From Cryptobacteroides sp963543835 (GTDB lineage: Bacteria; Bacteroidota; Bacteroidia; Bacteroidales; UBA932), in NCBI GenBank assembly GCA_963543835.1, contig CAUUCY010000038.1:1-17238 (forward strand): a stretch of 17,238 nucleotides of DNA, in the 5' to 3' direction. Made by a program: the position numbers and the translations under genes. Shown here piece by piece: positions 8,555-15,825 of this stretch. Numbering within the stretch: the first letter of the stretch is position 1; each line of letters opens with the position of its first letter. Under the pieces are notes generated by a model. The model did no database searches and was not told the origin of the DNA. It saw only the letters and a program-made list of their open reading frames with translations.

Positions 8555-8982
8555 CAGCCTATAGTTACAATATTGGCTCCCTCAAGAACGGAGTCTCCCT
8601 TTGTTACATAAGTTTTTGTGACAGTTCCGTCGCATTCGGCAAGTATTTCATTTTCCATCTTCATAGCCTCGATTACGGCGACTTTCCCGCCTTTTTTGAC
8701 GGTCTGACCCTCTTGTACGCTGAGTTCTATGATTACACCGGGAAGCGGGCTTGTGATGGTCTTTCCCCCTGCTGGAGCGTTGTTTTTGCTCGCCGGAGGG
8801 GTCGGAGCGGAGGTCTGAACCGTTGCGGGGGCAGGGGTGCTTGCGGGAACGGCGGCAGGAGCGTTTTCAAGCTCTACGGAATAATTCACTCCGTTCACGC
8901 TTACTTCCGCATTTTGTCCTTCGACAGAGTTGATGGAGACTTCGTAGTCTCTGCCATTGATTTTGAATTTATAATTTTTCAT
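8554..8982 (-). CDS. mmdC: Biotin carboxyl carrier subunit of the sodium-pumping decarboxylase
   Basis: This 142-residue protein carries biotin between the carboxyltransferase (mmdA) and the membrane pump (mmdB). It has an N-terminal domain starting MKNYKFKINGRDYEV (1–40), a proline/alanine linker (about 41–70) and a C-terminal biotinyl domain with the attachment motif EAMKMEN (105–111), lysine 108 being the biotinylated residue. The flanking PLPGVIIELSVQEGQTVKKG is the standard first half of such a domain. I start it at 8982 because MKNYKFKI is the family beginning; the frame is open upstream to 9078, but that stretch is the coding sequence of the gamma subunit read in another frame. The start and the upstream gene's stop overlap by a few bases or nearly touch. 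Biotin ligase is not in the window. Confidence 0.95.
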   Translation of the reverse strand: MKNYKFKINGRDYEVSINSVEGQNAEVSVNGVNYSVELENAPAAVPASTPAPATVQTSAPTPPASKNNAPAGGKTITSPLPGVIIELSVQEGQTVKKGGKVAVIEAMKMENEILAECDGTVTKTYVTKGDSVLEGANIVTIG

Positions 8983-8983
8983 A

Positions 8984-9394
8984 TTACGATTTTCTGATTG
9001 ATTTTCTGAAAGTAAGGGCTTTGTCTGACCATGCGCTTGAATTTTCTCGCAGGGTGATTTTGTATGGCTCGGCGTCATGGACGCACTCGCTCAGGTACAG
9101 ATGCAGGGCTGTGCATATTGCAACTTCCGTCTCCTTGCCGGATTCCGCCTCGAGAGCCATGGCAATTGCTGCCGCAACTTCGCCCACGGGAATTTCGCTC
9201 CCGGATTTTTCCTTGCGTTTGAATTTACCTGAAAAGAACGCTCCCGAGAGGGCATATATGCCGAACAGCAAAATAAGCCCCGAGAACACCACGGAGACTG
9301 CCACAAGAGTCATTGTCCAGCCTTGAGGGTCGGTTTCCGCCATTTTTTGCGCTCCTTCTGTCATGAATTGCGCTATAATGATGAAATCTATCAT
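8984..9394 (-). CDS. OadG-like gamma subunit of the sodium-pumping decarboxylase
   Basis: The 136-residue product has one strong membrane helix (about 26–51, TMTLVAVSVVFSGLILLFGI and onward) followed by a basic stretch KFKRKEK and a soluble tail. This is the plan of the small gamma (OadG) subunit, which anchors and stabilises the complex between the alpha and beta subunits and in oxaloacetate decarboxylase binds a metal. The tail here (65–136) is longer than in minimal OadG proteins and is rich in EVAAAIAMALEAE-like helix; many Bacteroidetes versions look like this. Its start overlaps the mmdA stop in an ATGA. Alternative starts at residues 11 and 18 would keep the helix intact, so the N-terminus is uncertain. 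Position in the operon is the main support. Confidence 0.8.
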   Translation of the reverse strand: MIDFIIIAQFMTEGAQKMAETDPQGWTMTLVAVSVVFSGLILLFGIYALSGAFFSGKFKRKEKSGSEIPVGEVAAAIAMALEAESGKETEVAICTALHLYLSECVHDAEPYKITLRENSSAWSDKALTFRKSIRKS

Positions 9395-10953
9395 AAAGGC
9401 AGGTTGTCGTGTTTTTTTGCAGGCATTTCCTGGCGTTTGTTTTTCAGGGTTTCAAGGGCGCGGATAACGCGGAAACGGGTGTTTCTCGGCTCGATTATAT
9501 CCTCTATATAACCCTTTTGCGCTGCCTGATAAGGATTGCAGAAAAGCTTGTTGTATTCGTCTTTCTTGGCGTTCTTTATCTCCGCCTGCTTTGCCGGGTC
9601 GGTCTCGTCTTTGATTTCCTTTCCGTAGAGGACTTCCACAGCTCCGTCCGCTCCCATAACTGCAATTTCCGCACTTGGCCATGCGTAGTTTATATCACCC
9701 CTGAGCTGTTTGCAGCTCATGACTATGTGGGCTCCTCCGTAACTTTTGCGCAGAGTTACGGTCACGCGTGGAACAGTGGCTTCTCCATATGCGTACAGGA
9801 GCTTTGCACCGTTTGTTATCACTGCTCCGTACTCCTGCTGGGTGCCGCAGAGGAAGCCGGGCACGTCCACGAGAGTGACTATCGGAATGTTGAAAGCGTC
9901 GCAGAAACGTACGAAACGCGCCGCCTTTCGGCTTGCATTTATATCCAATACGCCTGCAAGTATGCGTGGCTGGTTTGCCACTATGCCTATGCTGCTGCCG
10001 TTCATGTGGGCGAAGCCCACTATTATATTCTTTGCGAAATCTTCGTGTATTTCAAAGAAATCCCCGTCATCCACTATCGTTTTTATTACGGAATACATGT
10101 CGTATGCCTTATTCGGATTGTCGGGAATAATATCGTTAAGAGCATCGTCTGCTCTGGAAACAGGATCTGAAGTCGGACGCTTCGGGGCTGTCTCCATATT
10201 GTTTTGAGGAATATAGCCGAGGAGCTTTTTTAGAGTTTCTATAGCCTGCTCCTCATTTTCTGCCGCAAAATGCGCCACTCCGCTCTTTGAAGCGTGCACC
10301 GAGGCGCCTCCGAGCTGTTCCGGGCTCACATCCTCTCCAGTAACCGACTTGACCACAGAAGGCCCTGTGAGAAACATATAGGAAGAATCCTTGACCATAA
10401 GGGTGAAGTCTGTAAGCGCGGGGGAGTACACCGCTCCTCCTGCGCAGGGACCCATTATTGCGCTTATCTGAGGTACCACTCCGCTTGACAGTATGTTACG
10501 CTCAAATATTTCTCCATAGCCGGCAAGAGAATCTATCCCCTCCTGAATGCGTGCTCCTCCCGAATCGTTCAGACCTATGCACGGAGCTCCGTTAAGCACC
10601 GCCATGTCCATTACCTTGCATATCTTTTCAGACATGGTTTTTGAGAGAGAGCCTCCGCTGACAGTGAAATCATGGGCGTAAACATACACCGGACGTCCGT
10701 CGATAGTGCCTTGTCCCGTCACCACGCCGTCTCCGTCTATATGGGAAGAGTCCATGCCGAAATTGGTGCAGCGGTGCTGCATAAACATATCGAACTCCTC
10801 AAAACTGCCCTCGTCCAGCAGTTTTGCGAGCCTTTCGCGGGCAGTGAGTTTGCCTTTTGCGTGTCTGGCTTCGATTTTCTTCTCTCCGCCGCCGAGACGG
10901 GCTTTCGCCCTGCGCTCGACCAAACCAGCTATTTTATCCTGTTGGATGCTCAT
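9391..10953 (-). CDS. mmdA: Methylmalonyl-CoA decarboxylase / propionyl-CoA carboxylase type carboxyltransferase (alpha subunit)
   Basis: This is the soluble carboxyltransferase that moves CO2 between methylmalonyl-CoA and biotin on mmdC. The 520-residue product has the two crotonase-like halves of the family. The N-terminal half shows KGKLTARERLAKLLDEGSF (34–52), the SGGAR motif (131–135) and GPCAGGAVYSPAL (168–180), which form the first oxyanion region. The C-terminal half shows DVPGF (363–367), QEYGAVITNGAKLLYAY (373–389) and YGGAH (405–409). Residue 369 is cysteine in FLCGT; related proteins I recall have proline here (FLPGT). In the direction that makes propionate the enzyme drives sodium export via mmdB. 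The same fold also serves propionyl-CoA carboxylase, but gamma, carrier and sodium-pump genes directly downstream support decarboxylase. It starts 15 bases after ffh. Confidence 0.95.
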   Translation of the reverse strand: MSIQQDKIAGLVERRAKARLGGGEKKIEARHAKGKLTARERLAKLLDEGSFEEFDMFMQHRCTNFGMDSSHIDGDGVVTGQGTIDGRPVYVYAHDFTVSGGSLSKTMSEKICKVMDMAVLNGAPCIGLNDSGGARIQEGIDSLAGYGEIFERNILSSGVVPQISAIMGPCAGGAVYSPALTDFTLMVKDSSYMFLTGPSVVKSVTGEDVSPEQLGGASVHASKSGVAHFAAENEEQAIETLKKLLGYIPQNNMETAPKRPTSDPVSRADDALNDIIPDNPNKAYDMYSVIKTIVDDGDFFEIHEDFAKNIIVGFAHMNGSSIGIVANQPRILAGVLDINASRKAARFVRFCDAFNIPIVTLVDVPGFLCGTQQEYGAVITNGAKLLYAYGEATVPRVTVTLRKSYGGAHIVMSCKQLRGDINYAWPSAEIAVMGADGAVEVLYGKEIKDETDPAKQAEIKNAKKDEYNKLFCNPYQAAQKGYIEDIIEPRNTRFRVIRALETLKNKRQEMPAKKHDNLPL

Positions 10954-10968
10954 ATCTGTGTCCTGTTA

Positions 10969-12315
10969 TTATTTTCTGAAACCTCCGAATCCTCCGCCGA
11001 GAGCCCTCATTTTTGACATAAGGTTTCCGCTGACAGCCATCTTCATCATTTTGCGTGAGCCCTCGAACTGCTTTAACAGCCTGTTTACGTCCTGAAGACT
11101 TGTACCGCTGCCCTCGGCTATGCGTTTGCGGCGCGAGCCGTTGATTACTTCAGGGTGCTCCCGTTCGTAGAGGGTCATCGATTTTATTATTGCCTCCGTT
11201 GATTTGAAAGCCTTGTCGTTGTCTATATCCACGTCCTTTATGGCTTTATCCATGCCCGGTATCATTCCGGCGAGCTCCTTGATGTCTCCCATTTTGCGTA
11301 CCTGCTGAATCTGCTCGTAGAAGTCCGTCAGGGTGTACTGGTCTTTGGCGAGCTTTTTCTTCAGCTCGCGCGCCTGTTTTTCATCGTACTGTTCCTGCGC
11401 CTTTTCCACGAGACTCACCACATCGCCCATTCCGAGTATGCGGTCGGCAACGCGCGCCGGGTGGAATATATCCAGGGCTTCCATTTTTTCGCCCGTGCTG
11501 ATAAATTTGATGGGCTTGCCAAGTTCCGCCTTGATTGAAAGGGCTGCACCTCCTCTGGTGTCGCCGTCCATCTTGGTGAGCACGACTCCGTCGAAATCAA
11601 GACGCCCGTTGAATGCCTTTGCCGTCTCCACTGCGTCCTGACCCGTCATTGCATCCACTACAAATAGGGTTTCCGTCGGCTTTACAGCCTTGTGCAGGGC
11701 AGATATTTCATCCATCAGTTCCTGATCCACTGCGAGGCGCCCCGCAGTATCTATGACAAGCACTCCGTAGCCCTCGCTGCGTGCCTTTTTGATGGCATTC
11801 TGGGCAATCCGAACGGGGTCTTTCACCCCTTCTTCAGTGTACACGGGAACTTGAATCTGTTCTCCGAGAGTTTTAAGCTGCTCTATTGCTGCGGGGCGGA
11901 AAGTGTCGCAGGCGGCAAGGAGCACTTTCATCCCTTTCCTGTTCTTCAGGTTCAGGGCGAGTTTCCCGCTGAAAGTTGTCTTTCCCGAACCGTTCAGACC
12001 TGCCACGAGAACTATGCCTGGCTGCCCCTTTATGTCGATTTCACTTGAGTCTCCGCCCATAAATTCGGCAAGTTTGTCATGGACAATCTTGACCATCATC
12101 TGCCGGGGATTTACGGCGGTGAGCACCTTCTGTCCCATAGCCTCCTGCTTTACTTTGTCGCAAAAATCCTTTGCCACCTTGTAATTCACGTCGGCATCGA
12201 GAAGAGCCCTTCTTATATCTTTCAATGTCTCTGCGACATTGACATCGGTAATCTTGCCTTCGCCCTTCAGAATCTTGAAGGAACGTTCTAATCTTTCGGA
12301 TAAATTCTCAAACAT
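10969..12315 (-). CDS. ffh: Signal recognition particle GTPase Ffh
   Basis: Ffh binds SRP RNA and signal sequences and targets nascent membrane proteins to FtsY and the translocon. The 448-residue product is normal in length. The N domain (about 1–90) contains the LKDIRRALLDADVNYKVAK motif. The G domain has GLNGSGKTT (106–114, P-loop), DTFRPAAIEQL (137–147), DTAGR (189–193) and TKMDGD (247–252). The M domain carries KMGDIKELAGMIPG (341–354) and the RNA-binding RRKRIAEGSGTSLQDVNRLL (395–414). The C-terminus ends in a glycine-rich tail. It has its own promoter and appears to head a transcription unit continuing into mmdA, 15 bases downstream. The 4.5S RNA gene is not seen in the window. Confidence 0.98.
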   Translation of the reverse strand: MFENLSERLERSFKILKGEGKITDVNVAETLKDIRRALLDADVNYKVAKDFCDKVKQEAMGQKVLTAVNPRQMMVKIVHDKLAEFMGGDSSEIDIKGQPGIVLVAGLNGSGKTTFSGKLALNLKNRKGMKVLLAACDTFRPAAIEQLKTLGEQIQVPVYTEEGVKDPVRIAQNAIKKARSEGYGVLVIDTAGRLAVDQELMDEISALHKAVKPTETLFVVDAMTGQDAVETAKAFNGRLDFDGVVLTKMDGDTRGGAALSIKAELGKPIKFISTGEKMEALDIFHPARVADRILGMGDVVSLVEKAQEQYDEKQARELKKKLAKDQYTLTDFYEQIQQVRKMGDIKELAGMIPGMDKAIKDVDIDNDKAFKSTEAIIKSMTLYEREHPEVINGSRRKRIAEGSGTSLQDVNRLLKQFEGSRKMMKMAVSGNLMSKMRALGGGFGGFRK

Positions 12316-12335
12316 CTGTACGATTTCTTAACCCG

Positions 12336-12366
12336 CAAATATAGCAATTTTCAGTGAAATTAAAAA
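12336..12366 (-). promoter_or_regulatory. Promoter of ffh (and possibly of the mmd genes)
   Basis: TATATTTG on the minus strand (12343–12336) matches the Bacteroidetes TAnnTTTG element and a TTTT lies 19 bases upstream where TTTG is expected. The start would be near 12329, only about 14 bases before the ATG. The upstream element overlaps the T-run of the preceding terminator. Confidence 0.6.
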
Positions 12367-12389
12367 GGCTGGCCATTACGGTCAGCCTT
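12362..12389 (-). terminator. Rho-independent terminator of the ABC–GntR operon
   Basis: On the minus strand AAGGCTGACC, a GTAAT loop and GGCCAGCCTT form a 10-bp stem with one A·C mismatch, followed by TTTAATTT. It begins 14 bases after the GntR stop codon. The plus strand lacks a T-run, so termination on the minus strand is the likelier use. Confidence 0.75.
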
Positions 12390-12403
12390 GATTGAATGTA
12401 GTA

Positions 12404-12739
12404 TTATAGTAGTTCTTTGGAGTCTATTCCAAGCAGTTGCATACGCTTGAAGAATTTTGGTGCATCCTCGTTGAGGAAAACTTCTCTCTCTTTCTCTAAC
12501 ACAATCCGTGCCGCGTCGGGGCAGATGAAGTAACCTATGCCTCTTTTATTGTAAATTATTCCCGCATCCGTAAGTTTTTCGTATGTTCTGGCAACTGTAT
12601 TCGGATTGACACCAAGTTCGCCTCCCAGCTCGCGTACGGAAGGAATGCGGTCTTCCGATTTGAGCTCTCCCGAGAGTATGCGTTCGCAGATTGTATCCCC
12701 AATCTGGACGAATATAGGTTTGTTATTGTCAAATTCCAT
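12404..12739 (-). CDS. YtrA-like GntR-family transcriptional regulator
   Basis: A 111-residue winged-helix regulator. The GntR DNA-binding domain spans about 9–76: IFVQIGDTICERILSGEL, then IPSVRELGGELGVNPNTVAR (32–51, the helix-turn-helix) and the wing KLTDAGIIYNKRGIGYFI. The remaining ~35 residues form a short helical tail rather than a large ligand domain, which defines the YtrA subgroup. Such regulators usually repress the ABC transporter operon they belong to. Here the gene is the last of three, six bases after the membrane protein gene, so it probably controls its own operon from the downstream end. A pair of GTAATGC direct repeats around the operon's -7 element is a candidate site, unproven. 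The inducer is unknown; in other bacteria relatives respond to cell-envelope-active antibiotics. Confidence 0.9.
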   Translation of the reverse strand: MEFDNNKPIFVQIGDTICERILSGELKSEDRIPSVRELGGELGVNPNTVARTYEKLTDAGIIYNKRGIGYFICPDAARIVLEKEREVFLNEDAPKFFKRMQLLGIDSKELL

Positions 12740-12745
12740 GATATG

Positions 12746-13546
12746 CTAATGTTTGAGAGTTCTTATCCTGTAATATATTCCTCCTGCCAAACCAAGGAAA
12801 ATTATAGTGTTGGTTAAATATCCTATATTTCTCATCATTCTGTACATGTCTTCAGGCTCATTGGCGAAGGTTTCGAAATATTCCTCGTTGAAATTTACGT
12901 TTCCCCAAATCCCTCCGAAAATCATGGATACAGCTATTGAAACTCCTATTATCACAAGGAAGGTCTTTCCTATTTTGCCCGACTTGAAGCAGATGGAGCC
13001 GAGCAGGAACATGAGGGTGTTCATGGTTAATTGCAGATAAGTTTCAACATAGCCGTTGTACCCTATGCCTTTGAGCATGTCGTCCACCGCTGTGTCTTTG
13101 AAGAGATTTGAGATGGAAAGCTCGGTTATAGGATTGTAAGAGGGAACAATGAGCGACATTATGAAGTCCGTGCCGAAAAACAGGACAGCTGCGCAGAGCG
13201 GCAGGACCACAAAGGTGAGAAGCATCATCGAAAGGAATTTCTCAAAGGTGGATGCAGGAATCATCAGCCAATTGGAACCTTTGCGCTTTTCTGTTATTCC
13301 GCCGTACAATTTCACGGGGAAGTTCAGTATCAGCGCGACGCTGGCGGTTATAAAGGCAACTATCTGTGCCGGGACGGCATTTGTCACCCAGTTTCCGCTC
13401 AGCAGGGAGGAGAATATGCCCGACATTATGTAAGTGATTGCCGGCATGATGCCGCAGATGAGCAGGGTCAGTCCGAAATTGTTTTTGGCATTGTTGAGCT
13501 CGTACTGTAGGTAAGTAACGAATCTCTTGAAATCAAATCTTTCCAT
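12746..13546 (-). CDS. ABC-2 type membrane protein of a GntR-linked ABC transporter
   Basis: The 266-residue product has about six membrane segments (near 24–46, 58–79, 103–131, 168–187, 193–213 and 241–261) and no signal peptide. The loop SNWLMIPASTFEKFLS (91–106) is like the 'LLLPAS...EKFL' motif that I know from Bacteroidetes ABC permeases encoded next to an ATPase and a GntR regulator. It lies 12 bases after the ATPase gene and six bases before the regulator gene, so the three are almost surely co-transcribed. It would form the channel half of an exporter, probably as a dimer. The transported compound cannot be inferred. No sequence-specific catalytic motif is expected in this family. Confidence 0.8.
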   Translation of the reverse strand: MERFDFKRFVTYLQYELNNAKNNFGLTLLICGIMPAITYIMSGIFSSLLSGNWVTNAVPAQIVAFITASVALILNFPVKLYGGITEKRKGSNWLMIPASTFEKFLSMMLLTFVVLPLCAAVLFFGTDFIMSLIVPSYNPITELSISNLFKDTAVDDMLKGIGYNGYVETYLQLTMNTLMFLLGSICFKSGKIGKTFLVIIGVSIAVSMIFGGIWGNVNFNEEYFETFANEPEDMYRMMRNIGYLTNTIIFLGLAGGIYYRIRTLKH

Positions 13547-13558
13547 TGTCCTGCATTT

Positions 13559-14386
13559 TTATTTGTTGAACATTTCTTTGATCAGTCCCTTATGCTTATG
13601 CGCAGCGTTGAAAAGCGCTTCGATATTTACCTTGCTTTCCTCGCCTTGGGTATTGACGAGCACCTGTACGTAGCTGCCCGGGAGCTGTTCCGAATAGAGA
13701 GCATCAGGGTGCAGTGTAGTGCCATAGTCGAAAAAGAGTTTCTCGCTTATGGTCTTTATGTCGGAGTTCAGAAGCACGTCCCGCTTGTCCAGAATTATAA
13801 TCGGGTCTATTACATTTTCCAGATCACGCACTTGGTGTGTACTTATCACAATGGTAGCTTCCTCAGAAGTATGGGTCATCAGAGCCTTGCGGAACTTGGC
13901 TTTTGACGGAATGTCAAGTCCGTTGGTGGGCTCGTCCATAAAAAGATAACGGGTGTTGCAAGCCAAAGCGAAAGAGATATAAGTCTTTTTCAGCTGACCT
14001 GCGGACATCTTGTTCATCTTCTGCTCGCAGTCATTCTCGAATTCCTCCATTATGCTGCAAAACTTATCGAGGCTGAAAAGAGGCCAGAATTTTCCGTTAT
14101 ATTTTGCGAAATCAATAGCCTTGGTCCTGTAGCCGGGAACTTCATCCGGCAGATAGTACTGTTCCTGGAGGAAACTCGGGAGGCGGTCGTAAGGAGCCCT
14201 TCCGTCAGTGGTGATTGCCCCCTCCTGAGGCTTTTTGAGCCCGCACAGGAGTGTAAGAAGAGTGGTCTTCCCGACTCCGTTCTCTCCAAGCAGCCCGTAA
14301 ATTTTGCCGGGCTCGAGGGTGGTCGTAATGTTTTGAAGGACGATTTTCTGCCCGTAAGCAAAGCTTAAATTCTTGATTTCTACCAT
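13559..14386 (-). CDS. ABC transporter ATP-binding protein
   Basis: The 275-residue ATPase powers the membrane protein encoded next. It has Walker A GENGVGKTT (34–42), a Q-loop in FLQEQYYLPDE (72–82), a divergent signature MSAGQLKK (127–134; classical form LSGGQ), Walker B RYLFMDEPTNGLD (146–158) and the switch histidine in STHQVRDLE (182–190). The last ~60 residues after the ATPase fold, with PGSYVQVLV-like strands, are an accessory domain often seen in drug or antibiotic ABC exporters. It is first in the operon, with a TAnnTTTG promoter that lies inside the start of the neighbouring receptor fragment. All active-site residues are present. Substrate unknown. Confidence 0.93.
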   Translation of the reverse strand: MVEIKNLSFAYGQKIVLQNITTTLEPGKIYGLLGENGVGKTTLLTLLCGLKKPQEGAITTDGRAPYDRLPSFLQEQYYLPDEVPGYRTKAIDFAKYNGKFWPLFSLDKFCSIMEEFENDCEQKMNKMSAGQLKKTYISFALACNTRYLFMDEPTNGLDIPSKAKFRKALMTHTSEEATIVISTHQVRDLENVIDPIIILDKRDVLLNSDIKTISEKLFFDYGTTLHPDALYSEQLPGSYVQVLVNTQGEESKVNIEALFNAAHKHKGLIKEMFNK

Positions 14387-14439
14387 AATATAATATGTTT
14401 GAATTATTCTTTCTCGTGTATTAGTTTAGTAATGCACTG

Positions 14440-14469
14440 CAAATGTAATGCTTTTTTTGATATTTCAAA
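14440..14469 (-). promoter_or_regulatory. Promoter of the ABC–GntR operon
   Basis: On the minus strand TTTG (14469–14466), an 18-base spacer and TACATTTG (14447–14440) fit the Bacteroidetes consensus. Transcription would start near 14433, about 46 bases before the ATPase ATG. Two direct GTAATGC copies (plus strand 14429–14435 and 14445–14451) flank the -7 element and could be a regulator site. Confidence 0.65.
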
Positions 14470-15004
14470 AGAAAAGTTGCATGGTTTGGAATGCCATGAC
14501 GAAATCCACTCTGAAAAAGTTGATGCAAGCCTGGCATATACTCTGTCAAAGACGGACAGAGTCTTTCCGAAAATTAATTTTGGAAAGACGTTCAATGCGA
14601 AATTTGACAGACGCCATATTGTCAATGCCAATGCATCTTATAAATTTTACTCTTTAAATAACATTCAACTTCGTGCTAATACCCTATTTACTTACCAGTC
14701 CGGACATTGGGAGACCATTCCTTGCGCGTATTTCTCCCAGACAATTATGACAGGTGAAGTACAGGAAATTAAATACTTTAATGGCGTGAACAATTACTCT
14801 ATGCCTCCTTTCATACGCTGGGATATAGGATTGTCAATCACCATTTCCGGGCTTCGCTTCCGGCACGATATAGACCTTGGCATTTATAATGTACTGAACA
14901 GACATAATACCTTTTCCGTCACTTACGACACAAAAGAAAATAAGTGGAAGAAAACGTATTTATTCCCCATTATGCCCAGTCTGAGTTATAAATTCTCATT
15001 TTAA
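14468..15004 (+). pseudogene. C-terminal fragment of a TonB-dependent receptor
   Basis: About 180 codons encode the last strands of an outer-membrane TonB-dependent receptor. Landmarks in order are SLAYTLSKTDRVF, KFDRRHIVNANASYKF, TLFTYQSGHW, NNYSMPPFIRWDIGLSI, a YNVLNRHN turn and a terminal LFPIMPSLSYKFSF ending in an aromatic residue, as in full barrels. A complete receptor has about 700–1000 residues with a signal peptide and plug domain; none of these is present upstream. Similarity seems to begin near 14468 (EKLHGLE); the frame is open back to 14399, but the first ~23 codons do not look like receptor. The break coincides with the promoter of the ABC operon on the other strand. It is therefore a deletion remnant, not a working transporter. 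Its 3' end overlaps the AraC gene by 35 bases. Confidence 0.82.
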
Positions 15005-15449
15005 CAGCCCTGTTCCTCCATTCCTGCGGGGTACAGCCGACTTCCTGGGTGAACTCTCTGCGGAAGTTGCTTTTGTCTTCTATGCCCACCATGCGCCCTA
15101 TCACACTGATAGGCATATCGGGATGTGCGGGCAGCAGGGCCTTTGCGTCTTTTATTCTTTGTTTTTTCACCCATGAACGGAAATTCAATTTCATTACGGA
15201 AGAACAATAGAAAGAGAGCTGTTCCTTTGAAACGTCGAGTTCCGAGGCCACAATTTCCATTTTGACATCGCAGTCTCTGTATTTCTTCTCGGCAGCCCAT
15301 TCTCTCAAGCCGTCTTCAATCCTTTTATTGATCCTTTTGAGGTGCTCCGCATCTTCCTTCTCCTTTCTTGTTACGGGCGAGAGGGGTAATATCCCGGAAA
15401 GTCTTTTTATGATGATGCTCCTTAGGTGCATCATTTTTGAGTTGCTCAT
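14970..15449 (-). CDS. AraC-type DNA-binding protein, short form
   Basis: The 159-residue product consists mainly of an AraC-type double helix-turn-helix. The first is around 63–83 (VKMEIVASELDVSKEQLSFY), the second around 114–135, followed by the family's closing motif FTQEVGCTPQEWR (133–145; compare F...G.TP..YR). The N-terminal ~55 residues are basic and charged, without a sensor domain or membrane segment. Many Bacteroidetes AraC proteins of this type carry a large sensor in front, so this may be a natural stand-alone form or the surviving end of a longer gene; I see an in-frame ATG with no upstream sensor. The 3' end lies antisense to the last 35 bases of the receptor fragment. Target genes unknown; receptor genes are frequent neighbours of such regulators. 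Confidence 0.82.
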   Translation of the reverse strand: MSNSKMMHLRSIIIKRLSGILPLSPVTRKEKEDAEHLKRINKRIEDGLREWAAEKKYRDCDVKMEIVASELDVSKEQLSFYCSSVMKLNFRSWVKKQRIKDAKALLPAHPDMPISVIGRMVGIEDKSNFRREFTQEVGCTPQEWRNRAVKMRIYNSDWA

Positions 15450-15523
15450 TATTTAAGTTTTATCAAAAAATCTATCATTTAGGTTCAAATGATTAGTGTT
15501 CAATAGTTTAGTGAGTTATGAAA

Positions 15524-15600
15524 TGCAATAGGTAATGATTTAGCGACCTATCTTCCGCGATGATACACAACGCTTTGCATAACTCGAAAAACCTATTGCA
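15524..15600. repeat. 10-bp perfect inverted repeat, 77 bp end to end
   Basis: TGCAATAGGT at 15524–15533 and ACCTATTGCA at 15591–15600 are exact reverse complements with 57 bases between. The right copy overlaps the putative -7 element of the AraC gene. No clear target-site duplication flanks the pair, so a tiny transposon-like element is only one option; an operator or a structured leader are others. Confidence 0.6.
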
Positions 15601-15653
15601 AAGATAAGAGTATATCGCGAGAAAAAAGAATTTTCTTTCTTAAATTTTCATAG

Positions 15654-15678
15654 AGCCGTCCTTGGGGGCGACTTTTTT
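15654..15678 (+). terminator. Possible rho-independent terminator on the plus strand
   Basis: AGCCGTCC, a TTGG loop and GGGCGACT form an 8-bp stem with one mismatch and one G·T pair, followed by TTTTTG. No plus-strand gene lies just upstream, so it may belong to an unseen small transcript or be left from lost DNA. Confidence 0.4.
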
Positions 15679-15825
15679 GTTTTCCGTGTATTCTATTCTT
15701 ATGATAAATGCAGTCTTCGAAGACTGGGTTTATGTTTTCTCCCCACTTCTCTGCCTGCACATCCTCCAATTATTCCCGTGTATCATGTCGGAGTCGGTTA
15801 TTCTTTGTCAGTGGCAAAGGTGGTG

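Larger units (their letters stand above)
15450..15797. other. Gene-free stretch upstream of the AraC gene with inverted repeats and a possible promoter
   Basis: No convincing coding region. On the minus strand TATCTTTG (15606–15599) fits a -7 element and would give the AraC gene a leader of about 140 bases; its -33 match is poor. Two inverted pairs interleave here: GAGTTATG (15513–15520) with CATAACTC (15578–15585), and TGCAATAGGT (15524–15533) with ACCTATTGCA (15591–15600). Beyond 15610 the sequence is AT-rich, then contains the hairpin listed separately. Open frames in 15662–15880 lack coding character. Confidence 0.5.

Noticed and set aside
15481..15491. GGTTCAAAT as a tRNA T-loop
   Set aside because: No acceptor or anticodon stems can be built around it.
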